Part shown: positions 18,764 through 29,535 of the stretch, one piece after another
Position numbering within the stretch: the stretch's first letter is position 1
Layout of the letters: each line of letters begins with the position of its first letter
Source of the DNA: an uncultured Scytonema sp.
GTDB lineage: Bacteria > Cyanobacteriota > Cyanobacteriia > Cyanobacteriales > Nostocaceae
NCBI GenBank assembly: GCA_937873135.1
Contig: CALMVQ010000154.1
Location: forward strand, 51,725 to 115,724
Direction: 5' to 3'
Length of the DNA stretch: 64,000 nt
Made by a program: the position numbers and the translations under genes
Notes under the pieces: generated by a model
The model's input: the letters and a program-made list of their open reading frames with translations, nothing else
Database searches by the model: none
What the model was told of the DNA's origin: nothing

Positions 18764-19114
18764 TCAATCTTTTAACTTGTTTAAGCTGGCAACTAAAATA
18801 CTTTGCATTTCTTCAACTTCGTTCATAATTGGAGTAAAAAGGTTTTTCTCAGCTAAATCTACTTCAAGAGCAATGATTAATTGTGTATCGAGTTCTCTTA
18901 AAGAACCTAACGCAATATGTAAAAACTGTATGTATTCTTGTTTTGAACGTCTGCCATAACCTTCAGCAATGTTGGAGGCTACAGATACAGAAGAACGTCG
19001 TATTTGACTTGTCAATCCATACAATTCCGATTGAGGAAAGAGGCGAGTAAATTTGTAACAATTAATAGCAAGTTGAACTGCTCGTTGCCATATAAATTGA
19101 TTTCTGTAACTCAT
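18764..19114 (-). CDS. Four-helix-bundle protein (23S rRNA intervening-sequence family), passenger in the ISL3 element
   Basis: 116 aa starting MSYRNQFIWQRAVQLAINCYKFTRLFPQSE, with LTSQIRRSSVSVASNIAEGYGR in the centre, the hallmark of the TIGR02436/S23-type four-helix-bundle family. Members were first seen in intervening sequences of 23S rRNA genes but also occur alone in bacterial genomes; their biochemical role is unclear. The gene lies inside the ISL3 boundaries downstream of the transposase. Both genes are preceded by very similar leaders (taatacttcaaactt). It appears intact, although its host element is dead. Confidence 0.9.
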   Translation of the reverse strand: MSYRNQFIWQRAVQLAINCYKFTRLFPQSELYGLTSQIRRSSVSVASNIAEGYGRRSKQEYIQFLHIALGSLRELDTQLIIALEVDLAEKNLFTPIMNEVEEMQSILVASLNKLKD

Positions 19115-19138
19115 AAGTGAAGTTTGAAGTATTAAGAA

Positions 19139-20880
19139 TTATACCTTTGCGGTGGTCAATAAAAATCGTCGAGTTAATAAATCAAGTCCGGCTCGACCAA
19201 ACATTTGGCGCTTAATCATCTTCAATCGGTTAATGTGCCCTTCAACGGGACCATTACTTGTCAAAAGCGTTATTCCCGCCAATACAGCATCGTAGTCAGA
19301 CTCTAAACCGAGAGCAAAACGCGAGAGCAAAGAAACCGAGCTGTTTTTAGCTTTGTCTAACCAGGCATCGAGCTCTGACGGCAGGTGTTGACGCACAAGA
19401 ACTGCTTTCCTGTTGAGCTAGCTCAATGGCTTCTTCGAGATCCGAATGGGCTGTTTGTAGTCGAGCGAGCACTTCACGCTCATTAGGCTTTATTAATTCC
19501 GGTCGTCGCAAGACAAAAGCCGTGACTCGACTGGGGGTGAGAGCACGTTGGGAAAAAGAGCTGACCTTGGGGAAAGGATCTAAAGTTGAACTTTTTTCCG
19601 GTTCAAATCTGGGTAAGCTCTTGAGATAACGAGTAAACCGAGAGACCGTAGCATAACTACCACTATAGCCCGCCTGCCGAATTTCTTCAAATAGTTCTTG
19701 GGTGCGGAAAGTGCCACTATCCCAGCGCCGGAGGAGGTAATCTTGATAAGGGTTGAGAAGGCTCAGACCTTGGTCGCTACGTTCGCGACGTTCGGTAAAA
19801 GTTGAGCTACGCAAGTAATTAAATACGGTAGTTTTAGAAACTCCCAGTTCTTGAGCGATTGCTTGCCCTGACAAGCCTTGAGACCGCAGGCTCCAAACTT
19901 GCTCATGGATGTCCCTCCGTCTGTCCCGTGCCTTGGCGGATTGGACTTTTCTTTTTAAAGATGTGTTTTGGGGAAATCTTGGCACAACTGGGCAGGGATT
20001 AGCTTCAGCAATCAGGGTTTGGTTGTGGGAAGTTTCCACCTCTATATGCACTTTAGTGTCAGTACTAAAGACTTGTTTTTCCACTTCTTTAAGCGCCGAA
20101 GCGTGAGTACCAAAGACTTGCTCAAGCGTTTGAGATAAGTTTTGCAACAGATGAAAGCGATCTGCCACCTGAATGGCTTGAGGTGCCCCAGTACGAATGC
20201 CTTTCTCATATGCTTTTGAGCGGTCTCGCGAAACCGTCTTAACTCCGGGATGAGCTTGCAACCAAGCACTCAAGGTAACGGAAAAGCGATCTTTAAGCAA
20301 AGCAATTGGTCGGCTTTGCTCCAAATCGACTAGTATCGTGCCATAAGTATGATGCTTGCGAAAAGCGAAATCATCTACCCCAAGAGTTGCTGGCGTTATC
20401 ACCGGGGGCAAGGGTATTCTACGTATCATTTGCAGCAAAGTATTTCGGCTGACAACAAAACCTAAGTTTTGGCTCAAATGAACCCCTGCGTTACCACCCA
20501 ATGCGCTTACCGATGGCGGTCAATTTTTCAGTTAATCGGAGAGTCTTTCGTGCCCAAGGTGCGCTTACACCGCCTAACCTTTCTGTGAAAATGCGCCTTT
20601 TACACAACGCGTTTATGCAGAAAAACTTCCGTACTCTCAACTCTAAAGTAACGCTATAATTCGCCCACGGTAAATCAGTTAATTTCCGCTCGTAACGGCT
20701 ATGAATCCGATGGTTAAATTTTTGGCACAACGGGCACTGAGCAACAGTTTTTGTTGAGGCAGCAATTAAAGTAATTTGATGAGTTACTTCGTCTAATTCG
20801 CAACTTTCCAGTTGAAAAAGAGCTTTTCCTGGTAACAATTGATCTACTAATTTATAGCCAATTTTGGCTAAGTTTTTCAT
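19139..20880 (-). pseudogene. ISL3-family transposase, broken by two frameshifts
   Basis: Three ORFs in series. 20880-20491 holds the N-terminal zinc finger (CPLCQKFNHRIHSRYERK...CINALCKRRIF). 20501-19347 holds the DDE core (TLGVDDFAFRKHHTYGTILVDLE, the D of DRFHLLQNL) and a helix-turn-helix (GQAIAQELGVSKTTVFNYL). 19396-19139 holds the C-terminal part with the catalytic-region SNGPVEGHINRLKMIKRQMFG. The frame changes fall near 20495 and 19390. Joined, they make a ~550-aa transposase. It is inactive unless recoding occurs, which is unlikely with two breaks. Confidence 0.9.
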
Positions 20881-21023
20881 AAGTTTGAAGTCGGAAGTTT
20901 GAAGTATTAATATTATATCATTTCTAGCTTCTTCCTTCCTTCTTTCTTCACTTCTGCCTTCTGCCCTCTGCCCTCTGCCTTAAAACGAGTTTCCGTGTTG
21001 ATCACCAAAATTGGACAAGAGCC

Positions 21024-21031
21024 CATAGTTT
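21024..21031. repeat. Target site duplication, right copy (catagttt)
   Basis: Identical to 18652-18659. Precise excision of the element plus one copy restores the HNH frame. Confidence 0.9.
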
Positions 21032-21169
21032 TCCCATCAGCCGACCGGGGAATGATATGCTCAAACTCAAAAGTAGTGACAGTTAAGAATTCAGCAGTTC
21101 GACAGTAAGCACAACAATCGACAAAATGTTGACGAATGCGTCGTTGTAATTCAAAAGAAATGTAAACGC

Positions 21170-21515
21170 TCACGCCACTCTGGATGTCGCTTCTAGCCTG
21201 TTTAAAGTGTACCTAGCTCTGGTTTTCAGAATGTTCAATTGATCGACCTGTGCCAATAGACGGTCGTAGAATAGCAGTGTCATCAGGTGATAGTTGGTTT
21301 TCCTCCATTCGAGCTAGCAAATGGTCTAATTGAGCCTGATCTCTTAAAGCCAGAGCAGTTTCTGCTAAGGCTTGCAGTTCATTCAAGCTCAAGCCAGTCA
21401 AGATTTCAACATCTGCTGTCGATGCGTTTGTCAACTTATGGTAGGTTTCTAAGTCTAACAATACTCCGACTCGCTCTCCCTGTTGATTGGTAACGTACTG
21501 TACTGACTGAGACAT
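21170..21515 (-). pseudogene. Antitoxin-like gene upstream of HNH, frameshifted near its 3' end
   Basis: From ATG at 21515: MSQSVQYVTNQQGERVGVLLDLETYHKL, a pattern like Phd/YefM-type antitoxins (YxTxxxGxxxAVxxxxxxYxxL), then LARMEENQLSPDDTAIL. The current ORF then reads RPSIGTGRS and stops at 21213. Removing one base near 21266 gives DRLLAQVDQLNILKTRARYTL and so on, ending at a TGA (21172-21170) that overlaps the HNH start GTG as GTGA. That overlap is strong evidence for the original frame and for two-gene coupling. The ORF-track start at 21563 is less likely. Antitoxin function is inferred. Confidence 0.75.
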
Positions 21516-21779
21516 ACAGTTTTCTATTTTTTTATTACTTGGATAATAGAAATATGATAGCAAAAACCTCTCCTACCTTGAAAAAAGGAGTAGGTGTGCC
21601 CTTGGGTTTAATATGGATGAGTCGCACATCAAACCCGCAATGGAATTGGTGGGGAAAAGGATATTTTTATGCTTGGTAGTGTACGCAATATAAACTGTTC
21701 GCTAATTTGGTCAATTTTCCAACTGACAAAACAATTGAGATGTTGTCATCCTGAGAATGTCAGTGATAGGGATCATCCA

Positions 21780-22556
21780 ATGTCATCCACCAAAAAATCT
21801 TTTCTTGTCGATGCACTAGCGGTACAGATTTACAACTCTCAAGCCGAACTAGCGCTCTGTGTCGCAGAAATTGCCCAACAACATTTACAACAAACTCTTC
21901 AGCAACAGGGGACTGCGGCTGTATTGCTAGCAACAGGCAATTCCCAGATAAAATTTCTTGATGCTTTGATTGCCTTGGGTGGAGTCGATTGGTTGCGGAT
22001 AACTTTGTTTCATTTGGATGAATATTTAGGAATTTCCGCTGATCATTCTGCAAGTTTTCGCCGCTACTTGCGCGAACGTGTTGAACACCGGGTTACTCCG
22101 AAGGAATTTCACTATATACAAGGTGATACAACGCAACCAATAGCCGAGTGCCATCGCTACACCAAACTGCTGCAAACACAACCAATTGATTTGTGCTGTC
22201 TGGGTGTGGGAGAAAACGGACACCTAGCTTTCAACGATCCAGCAGTGGCAGATTTTCAAGATTTATATACAGTTAAAATTGTCAAGCTAGATACTGCAAA
22301 CCGCCAGCAGCAAGTCAAACAAGGTCATTTTGCCAATATAGAAAGCGTACCGCAGTATGCTTTTACTCTCACCATACCAGCGATTTGTTCTGCCCAAAAA
22401 ATTATCTGCCTTGCACCAGAAAAACGCAAAGCAAAGGTAGTACAGCAAATGTTGCAAGGCGAAATTACCACGAATTGTCCGGCTTCTTTTCTCCGAAGAC
22501 AACCGCAAGCAACACTATTTTTGGACACAGAATCTGCGGAGCTAATCAAAAATTAG
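21780..22556 (+). CDS. Glucosamine-6-phosphate deaminase / 6-phosphogluconolactonase-like sugar isomerase
   Basis: 258 aa from ATG 21780; the ORF-track start at 21669 adds 37 unconserved residues. NagB features are present: LLATGNSQIKFLDAL (phosphate loop), FHLDEYLG (catalytic Asp region), LGVGENGHLAFNDP (His in the ring-opening triad). NagB converts glucosamine-6-P to fructose-6-P and ammonia. The fold is shared with 6-phosphogluconolactonase, but the DEYLG and GHLAFNDP motifs favour NagB. No amino-sugar genes lie nearby. Confidence 0.85.
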   Translation: MSSTKKSFLVDALAVQIYNSQAELALCVAEIAQQHLQQTLQQQGTAAVLLATGNSQIKFLDALIALGGVDWLRITLFHLDEYLGISADHSASFRRYLRERVEHRVTPKEFHYIQGDTTQPIAECHRYTKLLQTQPIDLCCLGVGENGHLAFNDPAVADFQDLYTVKIVKLDTANRQQQVKQGHFANIESVPQYAFTLTIPAICSAQKIICLAPEKRKAKVVQQMLQGEITTNCPASFLRRQPQATLFLDTESAELIKN

Positions 22557-22829
22557 GTGTGAAAAAGGAGAATTCATAAGTAAATAATATCTGTTTGCTC
22601 TCTTCATCCTAGATTATTAGTGAGTTTCGAGAAACCCTGTTTCTGAAGTTGGCTATGGCAAATCAAATAGGATTGTTTTCAAGCAAAAACTCCGAAAAAT
22701 CAACATTTTTAGCTCTTGCATAGACGCAGGAGATAATAGTTACGAATTATGAATTATCAATTCTCTAATGATTTGGACCCCCTTATGTGATTTATTCATA
22801 AGTAGTGCTATACCAATGGGGAGGGTGCA

Positions 22830-25800
22830 ATGTCTTTGATTAAGACTCGTTGGGGTTGGTTCTTAGGTGTTGTCGTCGGTGGTTTTTGCGTTGCGAGTGG
22901 AAGTGCTGTGGCTCAAATTACTCCCGATAGAAGCCTACCCAATAATTCCACTGTAAAATTTGAGGGAAATACCAGAATTATTGAAGGTGGAACGCAAGCA
23001 GGAAGAAACTTGTTCCACAGTTTTCAGGAGTTTTCTGTCCCCACTGGCAGTACAGCACACTTTAACAATGTTCAACAGATTCAGAATATTATTAGTCGCG
23101 TCACGGGTTCGTCTATCTCGAATATTGATGGATTAATTCGTGCCAACGGTAAAGCAAATCTATTTGTGCTGAATCCTAATGGAATTATATTTGGTCGTAA
23201 TGCGGCACTCAATATTGGTGGTTCGTTTACAGCGACGACAGCAAATAGTTTAAAGTTTGCGGATGGCAGTGTTTTCAGTACCAACCCAATCCCTACCTCA
23301 GCACTCCTGACAATTAGTGTCCCCATTGGGCTACAACTTAATAATAATCTGACAGGTATGATTAACAATGCAGGTAATCTTACTGTCAACTCTGGACAAA
23401 ACTTAAGCTTGATTGGCACTAATGTCACTAACAATGGGCAACTCTCTGCAACAGGTGGGCAAGTGACAGTAGCAGCGGTTCCCCAAGGCGAGGTTTCAAT
23501 CGGGGAAACCGGAGAAATACTGGGTTGGCAAAACTACATTCCTCAGGGCAGTGATGTTGGCACTGCGATCGCCTCAGGGAAAATTGATGCCTCCAATCCT
23601 AAACCCGGAAAAACTGGAGGAAGAGTGCTGATAGTCGGCGATCGCGTCGGGTTGTTGGATTCTGTAATCAACGTGTCGGGAGATGCTCTTGGGGGTAAGG
23701 TTGTGGTGGGAGGAGAGTCCCAAGGTGGCTTAGTTCCTCTAGCGAGTGCAACCTACATTAGCCCCACCACAATCATCAATGCAGATGCCTTAACTAGAGG
23801 CAATGGCGGACAAATCACTGTTAATTCTACTCAATCAACTCGTGCCTATGGCAGTTTGAGTGCGCGGGGTGGAAGAGTTGCAGGGAATGGAGGCTTAATT
23901 GAAACATCAGGAAGTCATTTTCTTGATGTTGCTGGCATTCGCATCGACGCCAGTGCAACCAATGGTTTGGGCGGCACTTGGCTTCTCGATCCACGCAATG
24001 TCACTATTGCCTCCACAACATCTAATGGTTCGTTTAGTAATGGCGATCCAAACATTTTCACACCCAGTGGTGATGATGCAGTTGTCAGTACTGGAGATAT
24101 TACAAACCGACTGAATGCTGGAACCAACGTCACAATTACCACAAGTGGCACGGGAACTCAGGAGGGAAATATCACAGGAGCGGCAACTGGGTTTGGCATT
24201 GGTACGCAAAACACAAGCCCCGTCACCTTAACTTTACAAGCTGCCAATAATATTACCCTGCAAAGCTTTGGCATCACTACGAACAATGCTCCCCTGAATG
24301 TCATACTGCAAGCTGGTGTCGGTTCTGGTAGTGGGAATATAAGACTCTCAAGTGCTTCAGTTGAAACCAAGGGAGGAGCATTCACGGCAACAGCACCAAA
24401 TTCTGTATCGCTAGAAAGCTTGACAATACGCAGCAACAATGAAGTAAATTTTGCTGCTCCCATCACTATCACAGCTCCTTCTGTATCAATTAAAGCTGCT
24501 GAGCTTGACAGTAACACGAGCAGTAATGGTGATGGTGGGTTAATCTCTATCAACGCTAACTCGCTGGCACTGCAACCAGGTGGAAGTATCAACACAAACA
24601 CAAGCGGCATTGGCAATGGCGGGTTAATCTCCATCAACACTAACTCGCTGGCGCTGCAAGGGGGTGGACGTATCAACACAAGCACAAGTGGCAATGGTAA
24701 CGGCGGGGCAGTCTCTATTAGTACTAGTAATTTCACCTCAGATAGTGGAGGAGGCATTACTACCAGGACGAGTGGCATTGGCAATGGTGGCTCAGTCGCT
24801 ATTAAAACTGACTCGCTCACACTTACTGCTGATGCAAGTATAAACAGCAACGCTAGCAATCAAGGGAATGGCGGTTCAGTCTCCGTTAACGCGAACTCAT
24901 TTACACTTCAATCTGGTGGACGTCTCAACAGTGACACGAGTAGCAGTGGCACTGGGGGGTTAATCTCTGTGAATGCGAACTCACTCTCATTTTTACCGGG
25001 TGGAAGTATAAACAGCAACACAAGTGGCAATGGTAATGCCTCTGGAGGATCACTGACCATCAAAGCTGACTCCCTTACCATCACTGGAGGCGTAATTAAG
25101 AACGCAACCACTGGTAATGGGAGATCGGGAAACATCGACATCAACGCCAACTCATTTGCACTTATAAACGGTGGGATTTCCAATGAAGTTGACAATTCTG
25201 CAAGTGGTAATGCAGGAAATCTGACTATTAACTCCAAAACTGTTCAGATAGAAAACAACGCTGGTATAAGTAACAATACTAATAGCAAGGGTAATGGGGG
25301 ACAACTTATTCTCAATGCTGACACCGTTCAGTTGAAAAACCGTGGGGGAATTGGCATAGACGCTACAGGTGAAGGAAACGCAGGTCAACTTCGCCTCACT
25401 GCAAACTCACTCTTAATGGAAAATTCAGGGATTGGCAGCAATAGTTCGGGAACTGGTAATGCTGGAGAAATCAACATTAATGTTGCTGGCACGATCTCAC
25501 TCAACAACAGCCGTATTCGTTCAATTGCTAACAGTAGTGGACAAGCAGGACAAATTAATCTCACATCTGGTTCTCTGAAAATCAGCAACAGTAGCAATAT
25601 TAATAACAGCACCACAGGTCAAGGTAATGCCGGAGCGATCGCCATCCGAACAGGCTCATTTACAATAGAAGATAATAGTGGAGTGAGTAGTGATACTGGA
25701 ATAGACAGAAGCGTAGGCTTTAGCCCCATCGACAACACAGGCAATGCCGGACGCATCGACATTATCGCAGATACTGTTTCCTCTAATAACCGTGTCTTAA

Positions 25801-27341
25801 TTAGTAGTGAAACAAGTGGCCGAGGATCTGCGGGAGAGATTACGCTAAAAGCTAATTCCCTGACACTGACAAATGGCAGTAGTATCAGTACAAGTAGTTT
25901 GGACGGTGCTAAAGGCAATCCAGGACAAGTAAACGTTACAGCCCAGTCAGTTTTATTTAGTAATGATATTTCTAACTTTAACAATGGTGATACTAGTGGT
26001 TTGGGCAGCCTCAATAGAGGGACAGGCAATCCCGGGGGAACAATCGTTCTCAATGCCGACTCTGTTGTCTTAAAAAATGGAGGAGGACTTGCTGTTCGTA
26101 CTACGAGTCAGGGAAATGCAGGAAGACTCACTCTCAATGCCAACTCACTCTTGACGCAAAATGCAGGAATTAGTAGCGAAACCTCTGGCAGTGGCAACGG
26201 TGGGGAAATTGACATTAAAGTTAACCGTGCTGAGATCAGTACAGGAGGTGGTATTTTTGCCAACACTTCTGCCAGTGGAAATGCGGGAATTCTTAATTTC
26301 ACAACAGATTCTCTAATACAGAATAACACCAACATTATTAGCAATACCTCTGGGAGTGGCAATGCCGGAGAAGTTAAAGTGATTGCCAACTCAGCCGAGT
26401 TGAGAAATAATAGTCTGATCGGCAGTCAAACGACTGGTAGTGGAAATGGTGGCAACGTAAATCTGCAAATTAATGGAGCGTTAACTGTGAGCGATCGCTC
26501 TAGGATCTCAGTATCCTCTATTCCCTCCTCTAGTGGCAGTAGCACGCAATTGGGTGAAGCAGGTGGTATTAATGTGCAGGCTGGTTCTATTTTTCTCAAC
26601 AACTACGCCACGATTCAAGGACAAGCAAGTTCCACAAATGGTGGCAGTATTACCCTAAAACCACGAGACTTATTACTACTGCGTAATAATAGTCAAATCT
26701 CCACAAGTACAGGTACTGAACAAACAGGTGGTGGTAATGGTGGTAACATTACAATTAATACTCCTTCGGGTGTCATTGTCGGTGTCATGAGAGAAAATAG
26801 CGATATCACTGCCAATGCTTTTCAAGGTAGGGGTGGTTTCATCAACATTACAGCTCAGGGAATTTTCGGACTACAGCGCAGCAATCAACTCACTCCATTC
26901 TCCGACATTACGGCTTTTTCACAACAGAATCCTCAATTCAATGGCGTCGTACAACTCAACACACCTGATGTAGACCCCAGTCGCGGATTAGTGGAACTAC
27001 CTAGCAGTATCCTTGATGCTTCATCAAGACTCAAGGATGTTAGCTGTGCTGCCGTTCAGGGTAATAAGGGGAATGAATTTATCGTGACTGGACGCGGTGG
27101 TTTACCACCCAGTCCTGACGAACCCCTCAGCAGTGATGTAGTATGGTCTGATACTCGAATGCCCGCGATCGCACTGCAACAGCGTGCAGAGAAACCTACT
27201 GCTAAACTACCCTCAAAACCAACAGGAGTGGAAATTATACCAGCTACTGGTTGGGTCTTCAACAATAAAGGCGAAGTCATTTTAATTTCTTCTCAAACCC
27301 ATTCTACTGGTTTGGGGACTACTCCTATGTGCCGCCAGTAA
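22830..27341 (+). CDS. TpsA-type exoprotein, filamentous haemagglutinin N-terminal domain
   Basis: 1503 aa. A signal peptide spans residues 1-29 (cut after SAVA). The TPS secretion domain follows (about 40-170) with [19 protein letters not shown] and [23 protein letters not shown]. The rest is a right-handed beta-helix of ~20-aa repeats with GNGG/GNAG turns and Asn/Ser-rich strands. It ends in a conserved cyanobacterial tail with two Cys ([16 protein letters not shown]). Such proteins are exported by a TpsB outer-membrane partner, which is not in the window. Many antisense ORFs here are shadows of the repeats. Role: cell surface or adhesion, inferred. Confidence 0.93.
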   Translation: MSLIKTRWGWFLGVVVGGFCVASGSAVAQITPDRSLPNNSTVKFEGNTRIIEGGTQAGRNLFHSFQEFSVPTGSTAHFNNVQQIQNIISRVTGSSISNIDGLIRANGKANLFVLNPNGIIFGRNAALNIGGSFTATTANSLKFADGSVFSTNPIPTSALLTISVPIGLQLNNNLTGMINNAGNLTVNSGQNLSLIGTNVTNNGQLSATGGQVTVAAVPQGEVSIGETGEILGWQNYIPQGSDVGTAIASGKIDASNPKPGKTGGRVLIVGDRVGLLDSVINVSGDALGGKVVVGGESQGGLVPLASATYISPTTIINADALTRGNGGQITVNSTQSTRAYGSLSARGGRVAGNGGLIETSGSHFLDVAGIRIDASATNGLGGTWLLDPRNVTIASTTSNGSFSNGDPNIFTPSGDDAVVSTGDITNRLNAGTNVTITTSGTGTQEGNITGAATGFGIGTQNTSPVTLTLQAANNITLQSFGITTNNAPLNVILQAGVGSGSGNIRLSSASVETKGGAFTATAPNSVSLESLTIRSNNEVNFAAPITITAPSVSIKAAELDSNTSSNGDGGLISINANSLALQPGGSINTNTSGIGNGGLISINTNSLALQGGGRINTSTSGNGNGGAVSISTSNFTSDSGGGITTRTSGIGNGGSVAIKTDSLTLTADASINSNASNQGNGGSVSVNANSFTLQSGGRLNSDTSSSGTGGLISVNANSLSFLPGGSINSNTSGNGNASGGSLTIKADSLTITGGVIKNATTGNGRSGNIDINANSFALINGGISNEVDNSASGNAGNLTINSKTVQIENNAGISNNTNSKGNGGQLILNADTVQLKNRGGIGIDATGEGNAGQLRLTANSLLMENSGIGSNSSGTGNAGEININVAGTISLNNSRIRSIANSSGQAGQINLTSGSLKISNSSNINNSTTGQGNAGAIAIRTGSFTIEDNSGVSSDTGIDRSVGFSPIDNTGNAGRIDIIADTVSSNNRVLISSETSGRGSAGEITLKANSLTLTNGSSISTSSLDGAKGNPGQVNVTAQSVLFSNDISNFNNGDTSGLGSLNRGTGNPGGTIVLNADSVVLKNGGGLAVRTTSQGNAGRLTLNANSLLTQNAGISSETSGSGNGGEIDIKVNRAEISTGGGIFANTSASGNAGILNFTTDSLIQNNTNIISNTSGSGNAGEVKVIANSAELRNNSLIGSQTTGSGNGGNVNLQINGALTVSDRSRISVSSIPSSSGSSTQLGEAGGINVQAGSIFLNNYATIQGQASSTNGGSITLKPRDLLLLRNNSQISTSTGTEQTGGGNGGNITINTPSGVIVGVMRENSDITANAFQGRGGFINITAQGIFGLQRSNQLTPFSDITAFSQQNPQFNGVVQLNTPDVDPSRGLVELPSSILDASSRLKDVSCAAVQGNKGNEFIVTGRGGLPPSPDEPLSSDVVWSDTRMPAIALQQRAEKPTAKLPSKPTGVEIIPATGWVFNNKGEVILISSQTHSTGLGTTPMCRQ

Positions 27342-27556
27342 AACAAAACTAAAAATCTTTACGCATGTGTTTTGAAGCGCGAATGACTGAGTTAAAATCA
27401 TATTTTCGTCTGCTTGTCAACCAGAAAATTCCTGGGAAAGATGAAAAATATTGAGTAGGAATTAAGTATAATTAAGATCACAGTGAAAACCTGATTACTG
27501 CTAGCTGAATTAAAGGATTTAAAGTTACGTTAAAACAGTTGGCTTCAGCTATTAAG

Positions 27557-29521
27557 ATGACGACTAACTGGATACAATTTTTAGGGAATTTTCTGATTTC
27601 TGGAGATTTTATACCTCACGGACATTGCTACCTTTGGAAGCCAGAGTTAGTGAGGCTTCATGTCATAGCAGATACGTTGATTGCGCTTGCCTACTATTCT
27701 ATTCCAGTGATGCTGGTTTATTTCGTCCGCACCAGACGAGATGTGCCTTTCGACTGGATTTTCTGGATGTTTGGAACATTTATCATTGCTTGCGGCACTA
27801 CCCATCTCATGGAGGTGTGGACGCTTTGGTATCCTACTTATTGGTTATCAGGGTTAGTTAAAGCCATCACAGCTTTTGTCTCTGTATTTACGGCTTTAGA
27901 ACTAGTGTTGTTATTACCTAAGGCACTGGCTTTACCTAGCCCCGCTCAACTAGAGGTAACAAATGTAGCTTTGCTTAACGAAGTCATCGAACATAAGCGT
28001 ACAGAGGAAGCATTAGGCAAAGTACTTGACGAATTGGAAATTAGAGTTCAAGAACGGACAGCAGAGTTAATCAGAATCAATGAATCGTTACAGGGGGAAA
28101 TCACCGAACGCAGGCGCGTAGAAGAAGCGTTGCGAGAGAGTGAAGAACGTTTTCGCGCTATATTCAATCAAGCAGCTGTTGGCATTGCCCAAGTCGCTAG
28201 GGATGGTTGGTGGTTATTAGTTAACCAGAGGCTTTGTGATATTGTCGGGTACACGCAAGAGGAGATGCGATCGCTCTGCTTCCAAAATCTCACTCACCCA
28301 AACGATCTGGATACGTATTTGGAATACGCTAATCAGATATTAGCTGGTGAGATTCAAACTTACTCCGTGGAACAGCGCTATTTTCGCAAAGACGGTGTCA
28401 TTATTTGGATTCATCTTACTATGTCTTTAGTCAGCGAATCTTCTCAGGAGCCAAAGTATTTTATTGGTGTCATTCGAGACATAAGTGACCGTAAGCGGAT
28501 GGAGGAGGCATTGGGGGAAAGCGAACAGCGATTTCGTTTGATGGCAGATACTGTTCCGGTGATGATCTGGGAATCCGGTACCGATAAGCTTTGCAATTAT
28601 TTTAATAAAGTCTGGTTAGAATTTACTGGACGAACAATCACACAAGCAATGGGCAACGAGCAGTTTCTTTGTGTTCATCCAGAGGATAGAGAATTTTGTT
28701 TACAAACTTACATCAATGCCTTTGATACTCAACAAGAGTTCACAATAGAATACCGTCTCTTACGGTTTGATGGTGAGTATCGCTGGATTTTAGATACGGG
28801 CATCCCACGATTTACTCTAGATGGCAGGTTTGTCGGCTATATTGGCTCAGGTGTAGATATAAGCGATCGCAAGCAGGCAGAAGAGCAGATTCAAGCATCG
28901 CTTGTAGAAAAAGAAGTGCTATTGAAAGAAATTTATCACCGAGTCAAAAACAATTTACAAGTCATATCTAGTCTACTCAACCTGCAATCTGAGTATATCG
29001 AGGACGACCGCGATTTGGAAATATTCCGACAAAGCCAGATGCGGATTGAATCAATGGCGCTCGTTCACGAGAAATTGTATCAAGCTAAAGACTTATCAAT
29101 GATTAATTTTGGTGACTATATTCGAGATTTAGTTGCCAGTTTATTTAGTTCATATGAGGTGAATACAGATGCGATCACTCTCACCATAAATATCAATGAT
29201 ATTTTCCTCGGTTTGGATGTAGCAATTCCTTGCGGTTTGATTGTCAATGAACTTGTTTCCAATTCTTTAAAATATGCTTTTCCCACCAAACAATACGGGA
29301 AAATTCATATTTTTATGCTTTCAAATAACGATAATCAATTTACCTTGAGCGTGAGTGACAATGGGATTAGTTTACCATTAGATTTTGACATCAAAAATAT
29401 CACTACATTAGGTTTGCAGTTAGTAGATGCTTTAACTCATCAACTTTCTGGTAATCTTGATCTGAACAGGAATTCTGGATTGGAAGTAAAAATTATATTT
29501 CCAGTATTAGGAAAAACTTGA
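27557..29521 (+). CDS. Ethylene-receptor-like sensor histidine kinase (ETR1 domain, two PAS, HisKA_2)
   Basis: 654 aa from ATG 27557; the ORF-track TTG at 27539 adds six residues. The N-terminus has three membrane helices with plant ETR1 signatures: [20 protein letters not shown] in TM1 (the Asp) and [17 protein letters not shown] in TM2 (the copper-binding Cys and His). A coiled coil, PAS 1 (about 195-310) and PAS 2 (about 320-440) follow. Next comes a HisKA_2 domain with the phospho-His in [18 protein letters not shown] and an HATPase ([16 protein letters not shown]). No GAF or phytochrome domain is present. It is followed after 14 bp by a receiver-kinase hybrid, a likely two-gene relay. 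Confidence 0.9.
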   Translation: MTTNWIQFLGNFLISGDFIPHGHCYLWKPELVRLHVIADTLIALAYYSIPVMLVYFVRTRRDVPFDWIFWMFGTFIIACGTTHLMEVWTLWYPTYWLSGLVKAITAFVSVFTALELVLLLPKALALPSPAQLEVTNVALLNEVIEHKRTEEALGKVLDELEIRVQERTAELIRINESLQGEITERRRVEEALRESEERFRAIFNQAAVGIAQVARDGWWLLVNQRLCDIVGYTQEEMRSLCFQNLTHPNDLDTYLEYANQILAGEIQTYSVEQRYFRKDGVIIWIHLTMSLVSESSQEPKYFIGVIRDISDRKRMEEALGESEQRFRLMADTVPVMIWESGTDKLCNYFNKVWLEFTGRTITQAMGNEQFLCVHPEDREFCLQTYINAFDTQQEFTIEYRLLRFDGEYRWILDTGIPRFTLDGRFVGYIGSGVDISDRKQAEEQIQASLVEKEVLLKEIYHRVKNNLQVISSLLNLQSEYIEDDRDLEIFRQSQMRIESMALVHEKLYQAKDLSMINFGDYIRDLVASLFSSYEVNTDAITLTININDIFLGLDVAIPCGLIVNELVSNSLKYAFPTKQYGKIHIFMLSNNDNQFTLSVSDNGISLPLDFDIKNITTLGLQLVDALTHQLSGNLDLNRNSGLEVKIIFPVLGKT

Positions 29522-29535
29522 AACTATATCAAACA

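Larger units (their letters stand above)
18660..21023 (-). mobile_element. ISL3-family insertion sequence with passenger gene (2364 bp)
   Basis: The terminal inverted repeats are long. The left end ggttcttggcagaatttgg and the right end (complement) ggctcttgtccaattttgg both lead into tgatcaacacgg, then aactcgttttaaggcagagg and heptamer-like gaggcag repeats. The element is flanked by the 8-bp duplication catagttt at 18652-18659 and 21024-21031. Eight-base duplications and GG-starting ends fit ISL3. The transposase is broken into three frames. A four-helix-bundle gene lies between the transposase and the left end. Insertion disrupted the HNH gene. Confidence 0.9.
18376..21173 (-). pseudogene. 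HNH endonuclease gene split by an ISL3-family element
   Basis: The N-terminal part (21173 down to about 21024) encodes MSVYISFELQRRIRQHF, a CxxC pair (CAYC) and FEFEHIIPRSADGKTM, with the HNH His in EHIIP. The C-terminal part (18654-18376) continues FDNPCLACPSCNRYKSSRQ with the second Cys pair and Asn. Deleting 18660-21031 (element plus one 8-bp target copy) rejoins the halves exactly in frame as ...DGKTM-FDNPCLACP..., giving ~141 aa. The start GTG overlaps the ancestral stop of the upstream antitoxin-like gene. A standard HNH fold is inferred; the gene is now broken. Confidence 0.88.

Noticed and set aside
23081-26389. Series of long minus-strand ORFs rich in Leu/Pro/Ser inside the haemagglutinin gene
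   Set aside because: They mirror the repetitive Asn/Ser/Gly coding of the plus-strand gene and have no family features.
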